64,000 nucleotides of DNA from Vibrio sp. CB1-14 (lineage in GTDB: Bacteria > Pseudomonadota > Gammaproteobacteria > Enterobacterales > Vibrionaceae): contig NZ_CP115921.1 in the NCBI RefSeq assembly GCF_040412085.2, positions 992,001 through 1,056,000 on the forward strand. Reading direction: 5' to 3'. A program made the position numbers and the translations under genes. Under the pieces are notes generated by a model. The model saw only the letters and a list, made by a program, of their open reading frames with translations, ran no database searches and had not been told where the DNA came from. Shown piece after piece: positions 35,165 through 43,249 of the stretch (position 1 is its first letter; each line of letters starts with the position of its first letter).

Positions 35165-35391
35165 TATAATCCGTCCCATCACTTCCCTAGGAGCGCACGC
35201 CTACATGAACAACTAACTCAATTTCGAACGTTTTATACAAGTAACTTTTGAAATCGCAGAGTTAGTGGGCGTTGGCTCGTTCTATATTTTTGTCTACTGA
35301 TCATGGTATCGCTACTGGTCTAGACATCACTACTTATCACGACATTACTGTATGTGCTGCCATGCGTCTCATGCTCTGCCAAGGAGGATGT
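35165..35391 (+). promoter_or_regulatory. Promoter and structured leader of ABC-F gene
   Basis: A TATAAT at 35165-35170 is followed by a leader of about 215 bases. It begins with AGGAG (35189-35193) and a four-codon frame ATG-AAC-AAC-TAA (35205-35216). ACTAACTC (35212-35219) can pair with GAGTTAGT (35259-35266), and outside it ACGCC (35197-35201) with GGCGT (35268-35272) and GAGC (35191-35194) with GCTC (35275-35278). This folds the mini-frame and its ribosome site into one stem. Leaders with short frames regulate many antibiotic-resistance ABC-F genes; here the mechanism is inferred. Confidence 0.5.
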
Positions 35392-36984
35392 ATGACTGCT
35401 ATTCATGCTATTCATGCTATTTCACTATCAAAACAATTTTTAGATGGACAAGATCTGTTTAACGAACTCTCGTTCACGATTCCATGCGGTGTTACCGCTC
35501 TAGTAGGGAAAAATGGATGTGGCAAAAGCCACTTAGCCTCAGTATTGGCTAAGCAATCTCAACCGACAAGCGGCAGTGTTGAGTGGGAAGGCGGCCTCAA
35601 GTCCGTGGGGGTTTACCTTCAAGAAGCATCGCCCGATGATTTTGAGTGCTCGATAGCCGCCTACTTAGGTGTTGAAGATAAGCTCGAAGCACTTAAACAC
35701 ATTTCTGAAGGGGCAACCGACAGTAAGTGGTTTGAACGTATTTCAGACTCAGACTGGCTGTTGGAGCAAGTACTTGCCGATTTAATGGAGACACTGCGAC
35801 TCCCCAAAGTTCTAAACACTAAATTGAGCCGTTTAAGTGGAGGACAGAGAGCGATTATTAGGCTCTATCGTTTACTCCACCAAGAGCACGATGCTTGGAT
35901 CCTCGATGAGCCCACCAATCATCTAGATGCAAAGCACATTAAATGGCTAGTAGCGACGCTACAGAAACGTCATGTGCCCATTTTAGTGATCAGTCATAAC
36001 ATCACTTTTTTGAATAACACGGATCGCATTTTAGAGCTCAACAGTTTGGGTATCACTTGTTTTGGCGGTGGTTTTCAAGGCTACCTTAAACAAAAAGAGG
36101 AGAAGATAGCTGCTATCAATAAGATGGCGAAAATGTTGGAGAAAGCCCGAAAAGTAAAGATTGAGAGAGCCCAGCGCCGCGAAATAACCGCCCAAAGGCT
36201 CGCTAGTCGAGGAGAGAAGCAGCGAGCTTCAGGCAGTCAGCCCAAAATATTAATGGATGGTAAGAAGCAGGGCGCACAATTGGCAAACGCGGCAGTCAAA
36301 GCACAAAGTGAGCGTCAAATGGCCGAACTTGACCAAAAGCTGCAGGATGTGAAATCACAGCTTGAGCAGTTCAAGCCACAAAAATGGTATACCTGCGAGG
36401 CTCAGTCTGGTGGGCGAGTGAAGGTGCATTTTGAAGACTTTAGCCACTCGCTCATCGGATCGGAGCCAATTAACCAGCAGATACTCTCCGGCGAGCATGT
36501 TTGGCTCAAAGGGGCTAATGGCTCTGGAAAATCCACCTTGTTGCGCCTGTTGGAGGGGGGCAATCATTCGAGCTTTGGTGGACATTTCACGGTAAATGGC
36601 GAGTGCTTCTATCTTGATCAGCATTTCTCCTTTTTAGACGCTGAGGTTTCTATGCTGGATATGGTCTGTCATCGCTGTGAAGCCTTGAACATACCCAAGG
36701 CACGAACGCTTTTGGCTGGCATTGGCTTTCGGCGTGAAACAGTGCATCAAAGCGTGTCAGCACTTAGCGGAGGAGAAAAAATGAAGCTCGCGATGTTGAT
36801 CGCCTCGCACCAATCACACACCTCAATTTTGCTGCTGGATGAGCCCGATAACCATCTTGATTTGGAGGCTAAACAGCAGTTGATTGGAGCAATTAATGGC
36901 TACCAAGGTACAGTGATCCTTGTTAGTCATGATGAAGGGTTCGTTGGACGATTGGTGATTGATAGAACCATTGAACTAAGTTGA
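35392..36984 (+). CDS. ABC-F subfamily ATPase (ribosome-associated)
   Basis: This 530-residue protein has two ABC domains in one chain and no membrane segment, the ABC-F plan. Domain 1 has Walker A GKNGCGKS (39-46), signature LSGGQRAI and Walker B AWILDEPTNHLD; domain 2 has GANGSGKST, LSGGEKMKLAM and LLLDEPDNHLD. A long basic helical linker (about 230-330) lies between them. ABC-F proteins act on the ribosome at the E site; some protect against antibiotics. The start at 35392 has AAGGAGG six bases upstream. The leader suggests translational regulation. Confidence 0.88.
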   Translation: MTAIHAIHAISLSKQFLDGQDLFNELSFTIPCGVTALVGKNGCGKSHLASVLAKQSQPTSGSVEWEGGLKSVGVYLQEASPDDFECSIAAYLGVEDKLEALKHISEGATDSKWFERISDSDWLLEQVLADLMETLRLPKVLNTKLSRLSGGQRAIIRLYRLLHQEHDAWILDEPTNHLDAKHIKWLVATLQKRHVPILVISHNITFLNNTDRILELNSLGITCFGGGFQGYLKQKEEKIAAINKMAKMLEKARKVKIERAQRREITAQRLASRGEKQRASGSQPKILMDGKKQGAQLANAAVKAQSERQMAELDQKLQDVKSQLEQFKPQKWYTCEAQSGGRVKVHFEDFSHSLIGSEPINQQILSGEHVWLKGANGSGKSTLLRLLEGGNHSSFGGHFTVNGECFYLDQHFSFLDAEVSMLDMVCHRCEALNIPKARTLLAGIGFRRETVHQSVSALSGGEKMKLAMLIASHQSHTSILLLDEPDNHLDLEAKQQLIGAINGYQGTVILVSHDEGFVGRLVIDRTIELS

Positions 36985-37030
36985 ATGTTGGGTTCCAAAG
37001 CGTTGTTTGCTAATAAACGAGTAAAATTGA

Positions 37031-37060
37031 AAAAGGGTCACGATTGTGACCCTTTTACTT
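37031..37060. terminator. Bidirectional terminator between ABC-F and MFS genes
   Basis: AAAAGGGTCAC (37031-37041) pairs with GTGACCCTTTT (37046-37056) around GATT, between two convergent genes. Confidence 0.88.
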
Positions 37061-38221
37061 CTATTCTCCCGCCACCAAGTGGTTTTTGGTGCGAATGCTT
37101 GCGATAAACATGTAGATAGCGGTCGCCATCATGGTTGCTAGCAGGTATGCCATCAAACCTTGGGTGCCATTCATAAACCAGTCTGCAATCACAGGACCTG
37201 CTACTGAGCCAATGCTGTAGCAGAAAAGCATCACTTGAGTCGCTGACACAATAAAGCTTTCATCAAGCTTGTCACAGCCAAGGTTAATCGCGATCGGGTA
37301 GAGCGCGAACGTGGCCATGCCAATCAAGAATAGGCTGATGGCAAGTACGCTCAAGTCATCGCTCAAAATCACTAAACCCACGCCAAACACACCGAGTAGG
37401 CAGAATAGACCCATTAGCGGTGTGCGCCCAGCTACTTTAATCAGTGCTGGAACAATCGTTTGTACTGCCATACCGCCAAGAATGACTAATGCCATTAATG
37501 CACTTAGGTTGGTCTGTGACACGTTGCGATGTGTCAGCTCTACCGGCATTAAACCGTAGATTGAGCCGAGTGTCAGACCCGATACGATACAACCAATAAT
37601 GGCGGCATGGTTCAGCTTCGCAACTTGTTTGAGTGACAGTGTCGCTGAATGTGCGCTTTGTGGCTGCTGAGTTGGTATAAACATTAGCACTAGAATCGCA
37701 GCACTAAGTATAGATAGAATCACCACAAACGGCACGCTACCTTCGATTCCAATGAAACCGATGCCAAGCTGACCCAGAGCAGAGCCACCGTATAGTGAGC
37801 CCATGTATAGGCCTAGGCGTTTTGCTCGGCTTGACTCGTCACCCACGAGTAACCATGACTCAACAATGACAAATACGCCTGCAACCGCGATACCCGCAAC
37901 AAAACGTGCTATCAGCCATGCCCAAGCGATAGAGACAAGCGGCAATACAACGATGGTTGCGATAAATAGCACCAAGCAAGCAATAAATGCGATACGGTGA
38001 CCCACGTGTTTAACCGCTGGCTCAATAATCACAGCGCCAACTAATAGACCCGCATAAAACACACTTGCGAGCCAACTTGCGTTGCTTGCATCTATGCCAT
38101 ACTGATTGAGCATCAACGGGATCAAGCTCATTAGATAGCCTGATGCCACAGCATAGAGTGATAGCGCAATAACAGGAACTTTAAAGCCAGTTTTTACTGC
38201 GAAATCAGTTGTGTTTTCCAC
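37061..38221 (-). CDS. MFS transporter (YcaD-like)
   Basis: This 386-residue inner-membrane protein has 12 predicted helices and the MFS loop patterns RIAFIACLVLF and FVAGIAVAGVFVIVESWLL of the YcaD-type group. I chose the GTG at 38221 because GGAGG lies eight bases upstream; an in-frame TTG at 38236 sits over that ribosome site. The substrate is unknown. It lies 225 bases downstream of the GntR gene on the same strand, so that regulator may or may not control it. Confidence 0.85.
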   Translation of the reverse strand: MENTTDFAVKTGFKVPVIALSLYAVASGYLMSLIPLMLNQYGIDASNASWLASVFYAGLLVGAVIIEPAVKHVGHRIAFIACLVLFIATIVVLPLVSIAWAWLIARFVAGIAVAGVFVIVESWLLVGDESSRAKRLGLYMGSLYGGSALGQLGIGFIGIEGSVPFVVILSILSAAILVLMFIPTQQPQSAHSATLSLKQVAKLNHAAIIGCIVSGLTLGSIYGLMPVELTHRNVSQTNLSALMALVILGGMAVQTIVPALIKVAGRTPLMGLFCLLGVFGVGLVILSDDLSVLAISLFLIGMATFALYPIAINLGCDKLDESFIVSATQVMLFCYSIGSVAGPVIADWFMNGTQGLMAYLLATMMATAIYMFIASIRTKNHLVAGE

Positions 38222-38446
38222 TCGCGGAGCCTCCAAATTTAGTCGTGGGGAATCAAAAAATGTAAGATTTGATGAAGTTTTCGCCGCGACTATGAGGCTT
38301 TAGGGGAGGTGAGTAAAACGAAAAAAAATGACCTTGACGACAAAGAGTGCTTATCGTCAATGTGGGCAAATTTTGCTAGTTAAAATGAGGATTATCGACG
38401 CTGAAATAAGGCCTTATTTCAGCGTGTATGTGGAGGAGTGCGAACG

Positions 38447-39160
38447 TTAAACTTTAAAGAAGTTAGTGGCGAACTTATAGCTCTCCCAGCGATGTTTTAC
38501 ATTCGAATACTCAAAAATCTCGCCGTCATCGAGATATACCACCTGCTCAACGTTGACGAGTGGCTCACCCTCAGAGATTCCAAATTCCTTGGCGTAAAAC
38601 TGACTCGCCTTGACCACGGTAATTTCCATCGTTGAACTGTGTATCTTTAGGCCAAGTTTATTGGTGATGAAGCTGTAGATGGAGTCCTCTGCGTGCTCAC
38701 GTTTTAGACCCAAAATGATACTGATCGGCATATAGGTTTCTTCTAGCGAAGAGGCGATGCCGTCAATGATGCGCAGTCGGGTGGTGTTATAGAGCATGTC
38801 TTCTACATCACAGTTAAGGCGCTTGGCAACATGCTCATTGGCCGGCACTACCTGAAATTCGAGTACTTTAGTCGCAACGGACTGACCATTAGCGAGGACA
38901 TTGGCTTTGGTGCCATGTAAGTGGGCGTAGCTTGCATTACCCAGCGGTCTTTTAACAAACGACCCCGAACCTCGCTTTCTAACGACCAAACCTTCTGTGA
39001 CCAGTATATCTAGCGCTTTTTTTATCGTCAGTTCACTACAGCCGAACTCTTCGGCCAGCTCACTACCACCAGGTAGTTTTTGTGTTGTGGAGTATTGCCC
39101 ACTCAAAATGCGCTGCTTGATCGATTGGTAGATATCGGAGTATTTCGCTTTGGTGGTCAT
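38447..39160 (-). CDS. GntR-family (HutC/UTRA) transcriptional regulator
   Basis: This 237-residue protein has an N-terminal winged helix (about 8-72, with LPGGSELAEEFGCSELTIKKAL) and a C-terminal UTRA domain (about 95-235) with VYLDDGEIFEYSNVKHRW at its end. It is a different protein from the one in the sucrose locus. Neither neighbour is an obvious target; the dyad just upstream of its start (39173-39199) may be an autoregulatory site. The ligand is unknown. Confidence 0.86.
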   Translation of the reverse strand: MTTKAKYSDIYQSIKQRILSGQYSTTQKLPGGSELAEEFGCSELTIKKALDILVTEGLVVRKRGSGSFVKRPLGNASYAHLHGTKANVLANGQSVATKVLEFQVVPANEHVAKRLNCDVEDMLYNTTRLRIIDGIASSLEETYMPISIILGLKREHAEDSIYSFITNKLGLKIHSSTMEITVVKASQFYAKEFGISEGEPLVNVEQVVYLDDGEIFEYSNVKHRWESYKFATNFFKV

Positions 39161-39172
39161 AGTGTCGCGCTG

Positions 39173-39199
39173 TCTATAAGTCGATGATTTTCGACATAG
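39173..39199. promoter_or_regulatory. Dyad upstream of GntR/UTRA gene
   Basis: CTAT-AA-GTCGA and TCGACATAG form an inverted repeat with a six-base centre, 13 bases before the GntR start. It is a likely autoregulatory operator. Confidence 0.5.
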
Positions 39200-39342
39200 T
39201 ATGACAAAACGCGCAGGAGTAAAAACAATAGCGATGATTTAACAGCGTTTTGGAGAGATCGGCGCAAGACTTCTAGGAAGAGGCGAGCTCCAGGTGCTTC
39301 TAGATCAGAGGATTATTGAGCTAGGACAATAAAATCACTATT

Positions 39343-39364
39343 GATTATGAAAATGATATTGATT
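39343..39364. promoter_or_regulatory. Fur box upstream of the siderophore importer
   Basis: GATTAT-GAAAAT-GATATT-GATT is a run of GATAAT-like hexamers as in Fur sites, 66 bases before the first gene. A further GATAATGAG lies at 39382-39390. Iron repression of the operon is strongly implied. Confidence 0.75.
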
Positions 39365-39429
39365 CCTATTTTACAGTAAGTGATAATGAGCGGGTTAACT
39401 ATAACCATAAAGTATATAAGGAAATCGGA

Positions 39430-40350
39430 ATGAGTCAGTCCTTTGGTTTCGTCAAGCGTTTGGCGCTAACCCTTACCGCAAGTCTAGCTTTGGCCGCTCA
39501 GGCCAGTGCCGTTACTATTCAGCATTTTAAAGGCACCAGTGAGTTTGATGGCACACCAAAGCGTGTCGTTGTACTGGGCAATGGTAGTCTAGACGTGTTA
39601 GACCGTATTGGTGTGAAACCTGTAGGCGCGCCTCACTCACTGCTTCCAGAATACCTAGCTGACTACAAACAAACGACAGGCAACACAGGCTCTGTCGGTG
39701 AGCCGGATTTTGAAGCCATCTTTACCTTGAAGCCTGACGTAATCATCGCAGAAAGTCGCATGCTTCGCGTATACGATGATCTTAACCAGATTGCACCTAC
39801 CGTCATGTTCTACGTTGATAACGGTCAGTACTGGCAAGACGCGCAAGCAAACTGGCGTATGCTAGGTAAGCTGTTTGACAAACAAGACGAAGTGGAAGCG
39901 CTTATCGCTGAAACTCAGCAGCAACTAGACAACGCATCATCTAAAGTCGCGAAGCAAAATCTAAATGCGCTGATGCTAATGAACAACGGCAGCAACGTCG
40001 CCATGTTCAATAAAGGTAGCCGCTTCTCAATTGTGTTTGATGATTTTGGTTTTGCAGAGTCTAGCAGCAAAAACGTAGCACCAATTGAAGGCTCGCACGG
40101 TAATCTTATTTCATTCGAATATGTTGCAGATGCTCAGCCAGAAGTTATCTTCATTCTTGACCGCGAACAAGCGATTGGCCGTAGTACTGGTAAGGCGAAA
40201 GAGCTGTTCAACAACCCGTTAGTGGATTCAACACCAGCGTCGAAAAACAACAAGATTGTCTATATCGATCCAAACGCCTGGTATATCTCGGGTGGCGGTG
40301 TAACCGCAACGCAAACCATGATCAGTGATATCGACAAAGCATTGAACTAA
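39430..40350 (+). CDS. vctP: Siderophore ABC transporter substrate-binding protein (VctP-like)
   Basis: This 306-residue periplasmic binding protein has a signal peptide (about 1-27, ending AQASA) and then the FepB/VctP-type fold: RVVVLGNGSLDVLDRIGVKP, EPDFEAIFTLKPDVIIAES and GNLISFEYVADAQPEVIF. It should bind a ferric catechol siderophore such as vibriobactin or enterobactin and pass it to the permeases. AAGGAA lies six bases before the ATG. It heads a four-gene operon behind a Fur box, matching vctPDGC of V. cholerae; other Vibrio importers (FatB-type) are close relatives. Confidence 0.82.
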   Translation: MSQSFGFVKRLALTLTASLALAAQASAVTIQHFKGTSEFDGTPKRVVVLGNGSLDVLDRIGVKPVGAPHSLLPEYLADYKQTTGNTGSVGEPDFEAIFTLKPDVIIAESRMLRVYDDLNQIAPTVMFYVDNGQYWQDAQANWRMLGKLFDKQDEVEALIAETQQQLDNASSKVAKQNLNALMLMNNGSNVAMFNKGSRFSIVFDDFGFAESSSKNVAPIEGSHGNLISFEYVADAQPEVIFILDREQAIGRSTGKAKELFNNPLVDSTPASKNNKIVYIDPNAWYISGGGVTATQTMISDIDKALN

Positions 40351-40376
40351 TTTGTTATTCATTAAAAGTCTCTGCT

Positions 40377-40400
40377 AATTAGCAGAGACTCTTCTCGTTA
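40377..40400. repeat. Hairpin between vctP and vctD
   Basis: AGTCTCTGCT (40377-40386) and AGCAGAGACT (40391-40400) are perfect arms around AATT with no T-run. Such stems after a binding-protein gene protect its mRNA and lower expression of the permeases. Confidence 0.7.
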
Positions 40401-40425
40401 AGTATCTTATTAGCCCATCGTTGTA

Positions 40426-41385
40426 ATGACCATTCATAAAACCATTTTGGCGACTGCTCTGCTTATTGTATTGGCCGTCTGCTCCCTAGTTCTTGGCGCT
40501 GCTTCCGTTTCACTGGCCGACTTGTTTCGTGGTGATGAGCATGCCTATTCCATCTATGTCATCAGCCGCGTTCCTAGATTGCTTGCCATCATTCTTGCCG
40601 GTGCCGGTTTAAGTGTCGCGGGCCTCATCATGCAGCAAATCGTGCAGAACCGTTTCGCGTCACCTTCGACAACGGGCACTATTGATTGTGCGCTGCTTGG
40701 CTACGTTGTTGGGCTAATTTTCCTTGGCGGTGCTAGCCAATGGGTACACTTAGGTGCCATCTTCTTTTTCGCCGTCGCAGGTACGTTGATTTTTGTACGC
40801 TTCTTGCAAAGGCTGCAGTTTAAGAACGCAGTTCTAGTGCCGCTTATCGGTATCATGTATGGCAACGTGATCTCTGCACTTACCACTTTTATTGCCTATA
40901 AGTATGACTTGGTGCAAACCATGTCGTCGTGGACGGTGGCGAACTTCGCCAGTGTGCTGCAAGGCAACTATGAGATCCTGTATCTAGCAGTACCAGCCTG
41001 CTTACTGGCTTACTTTTATGCCCGACAGTTTAGCGCGGCGAGTGTCGGTGAGAGCTTTGCAAAGAACATCGGCCTCGATTATCAGAAGATAGTCTTTATT
41101 GGTGTCATTTTAGTAGCGGTAAGCTCGTCCACTGTAGTCATGATTGTCGGTGTTATCCCATTCCTTGGTCTTATCGTGCCTAATATCGTGTCGCTATTTA
41201 TGGGCGACAACATGAAGCGGATCTTGCCTTGGACTGCTTACTGGGGCGTTATCTTGGTGCTCGCATGTGACATTTTAGGTCGCTTGATTATTTTCCCTTA
41301 TGAAATGCCTATCTCGATGATCATCAGTATTTTCGGTGGTGCGGTGTTCATTTATCTGGTGTTAAGGGAGAAACGCAATGCGTGA
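40426..41385 (+). CDS. vctD: Siderophore ABC transporter permease (VctD-like)
   Basis: This 319-residue inner-membrane protein has about ten helices of the FecCD permease family, with the conserved LRLLAIILAGAGLSVAGLIMQ-type opening (VPRLLAIILAGAGLSVAG), and the loop VGVIPFLGLIVPNIVSLF that contacts the ATPase. It ends FLVLREKRNA-like. It overlaps the next permease gene by eight bases, so they are translationally coupled. Together they form the membrane channel of the siderophore importer. Confidence 0.85.
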   Translation: MTIHKTILATALLIVLAVCSLVLGAASVSLADLFRGDEHAYSIYVISRVPRLLAIILAGAGLSVAGLIMQQIVQNRFASPSTTGTIDCALLGYVVGLIFLGGASQWVHLGAIFFFAVAGTLIFVRFLQRLQFKNAVLVPLIGIMYGNVISALTTFIAYKYDLVQTMSSWTVANFASVLQGNYEILYLAVPACLLAYFYARQFSAASVGESFAKNIGLDYQKIVFIGVILVAVSSSTVVMIVGVIPFLGLIVPNIVSLFMGDNMKRILPWTAYWGVILVLACDILGRLIIFPYEMPISMIISIFGGAVFIYLVLREKRNA

Positions 41386-42328
41386 TTCGTTAAAAGTCTC
41401 CTTACTCATCGCTGGGTGCGTTGCCATTATTGCTTGGTTTATAGGTCAAGGGCTGACAGCGGATAACTATCATTTTTTCCTATCACGTCGTATACCAAAA
41501 GTGTTGGCGATTGTCCTAGCAGCCGTAGCGATTTCTGCTTCTTCTTTGGTGTTCCAAACCATCACCAACAACCGCATTTTAACGCCATCTATATTGGGTT
41601 TTGATAGTTTGTATCTGATGGTGCAAGTACTGATGGTGGTCATTCTAGGCAGTACCAGTTTTTGGGTAATTCACGCAATGAGTAACTTTTTGCTTTCAAC
41701 CTGTGTGATGATTGGCTTCTCATTATTGCTGTTTCATTTCTACTTTAAGCGCAAAGACAGCAATGTGTTCACGCTATTGTTGATTGGTATTGTCTGCGGC
41801 AGTTTGTTTAGCAGTGTGACCGGCTTTTTGACCATGTTGGTTGATCCCAATGAATTCGCGAGCATTCAAAACTCCATGTTCGCGAGCTTTAACAACGTGA
41901 ATGCCAAATTGGTCTACTGGAGCCTGGTCCCACTCTCACTTTGCTTAGCAATTCTGTTTTACTACGCTCCAAAGCTAGATGTACTTTGGCTAGGGACAGA
42001 TAACGCAACAAGCCTTGGTGTGAATACTCAGCAACTCACTCAGCGAGTGATGATCCTAATTACCATTATGATTGCCATTTCTACGGCGTTGGTGGGGCCT
42101 GTGCTGTTCTTTGGTTTGATTACGGTAAGTTTAACTCGTGAGATCTTCAGAAATTATCAGCACCGTTTTCTCATGATTGCGAGCAGTCTACTGGCGGTAT
42201 TTCTGCTGGTGACGGGTCAGTGGTTTGTTGAAAAGGTATTGGCGTTCGAAACCACGATCAGCGTGATCATCAATCTCGTCGGTGGTTCCTACTTCCTGTT
42301 CTTATTGTTAAGAAACAGAATTAATTAA
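41378..42328 (+). CDS. vctG: Siderophore ABC transporter permease (VctG-like)
   Basis: This 316-residue inner-membrane protein is the second FecCD-type permease, with RIPKVLAIVLAAVAISASSLV near the start and LVGPVLFFGLITVSLTREIF before the last helices. It differs enough from the first permease to form a heterodimer, as is usual in FatCD/VctDG systems. It starts inside the end of the vctD gene and is followed after 11 bases by the ATPase. Confidence 0.85.
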   Translation: MRDSLKVSLLIAGCVAIIAWFIGQGLTADNYHFFLSRRIPKVLAIVLAAVAISASSLVFQTITNNRILTPSILGFDSLYLMVQVLMVVILGSTSFWVIHAMSNFLLSTCVMIGFSLLLFHFYFKRKDSNVFTLLLIGIVCGSLFSSVTGFLTMLVDPNEFASIQNSMFASFNNVNAKLVYWSLVPLSLCLAILFYYAPKLDVLWLGTDNATSLGVNTQQLTQRVMILITIMIAISTALVGPVLFFGLITVSLTREIFRNYQHRFLMIASSLLAVFLLVTGQWFVEKVLAFETTISVIINLVGGSYFLFLLLRNRIN

Positions 42329-42339
42329 GAGGTTTAACA

Positions 42340-43101
42340 GTGATTAAGTTAACAGGTCTAAGTAAAAAGTACGGCAAAACCTTCGTTGTACAAGATGCAG
42401 ATGCACTTTTCCCGAAAGGAGAAGTGACCTCGATTATTGGCCCTAACGGTGCAGGTAAAAGTACGCTGTTGTCGATGGCGAGTCGCCTAACAGAGAGCGA
42501 TGCGGGTGAAGTCGTGATTGGCGATAAGCTGCTTGCCCAATGGGATACTAAAGAGCTGGCAAAACACCTCGCCGTACTTCGTCAATCCAATAACATTAAT
42601 ATGCGTTTTACCATTCGTGAGTTGGTGTCTTTTGGTCGCTTTCCACATTCTGGTGGACGTCTAACGGCAGAGGACAACGAAATCATTGACCAGGCTCTCG
42701 GCCATTTAGGGATTGAAGAGATCCAAAATAAGTACCTGGATCAGCTCAGCGGCGGTCAGCGTCAAATGGCGTTTATCGCCATGGTAGTGGCTCAAGATAC
42801 TGACTACGTATTCTTGGATGAGCCTTTAAATAACCTTGATATTAAGCACTCAGTTGAAATTATGCACACGCTTCGCCGTCTCGCGCACGATTTCAATAAG
42901 GCTGTGGTGATTGTTATTCACGACATTAATTTTGCGTCTTGTTACTCGGATAACATCGTAGCGATGAAGAAAGGCAAGGTCATCAAATCGGGCAAAGTCG
43001 ATGAAGTGGTTCAGCAGGAAACCATGGAAGCCATCTACGAGATCCCGTTTGATATACGTGAGGTCGATGGGCGTAAGGTCTGTCTCTACTTCAATAGTTA
43101 A
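42340..43101 (+). CDS. vctC: Siderophore ABC transporter ATPase (VctC-like)
   Basis: This 253-residue ATPase has Walker A GPNGAGKST near residue 34, signature LSGGQRQMAFIAM, Walker B YVFLDEPLNNLD and switch His in VIHDINFASCY. It is the FepC/FatE-type ATPase that powers uptake. It starts with GTG after AGAGG and closes the four-gene operon, with a terminator after it. All four subunits of a complete importer are present; no outer-membrane receptor lies in the window. Confidence 0.87.
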   Translation: MIKLTGLSKKYGKTFVVQDADALFPKGEVTSIIGPNGAGKSTLLSMASRLTESDAGEVVIGDKLLAQWDTKELAKHLAVLRQSNNINMRFTIRELVSFGRFPHSGGRLTAEDNEIIDQALGHLGIEEIQNKYLDQLSGGQRQMAFIAMVVAQDTDYVFLDEPLNNLDIKHSVEIMHTLRRLAHDFNKAVVIVIHDINFASCYSDNIVAMKKGKVIKSGKVDEVVQQETMEAIYEIPFDIREVDGRKVCLYFNS

Positions 43102-43118
43102 TGTTTTAAAGCCGATAT

Positions 43119-43143
43119 AGGAGCCGACAGGCTCCTTTTTTTG
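43119..43143 (+). terminator. Terminator of the siderophore operon
   Basis: AGGAGCC (43119-43125) pairs with GGCTCCT (43130-43136) around GACA, followed by a T-run. Confidence 0.85.
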
Positions 43144-43249
43144 AACTTCAGTTTGCGTTAGGCAAATACTGCATTGAAAGCAGCTAGATTTGGAAACACC
43201 TCGCTAGGTGATAAACTAGTAAACACAAAGCACTTTAGTTCGAGTATGT

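Noticed and set aside
35217..35300. A 28-codon open stretch in frame after the leader mini-frame stop
   Set aside because: It reads LNFERFIQVTFEIAELVGVG and further residues but has no start or ribosome site of its own. It is more likely part of the structured leader or a remnant.
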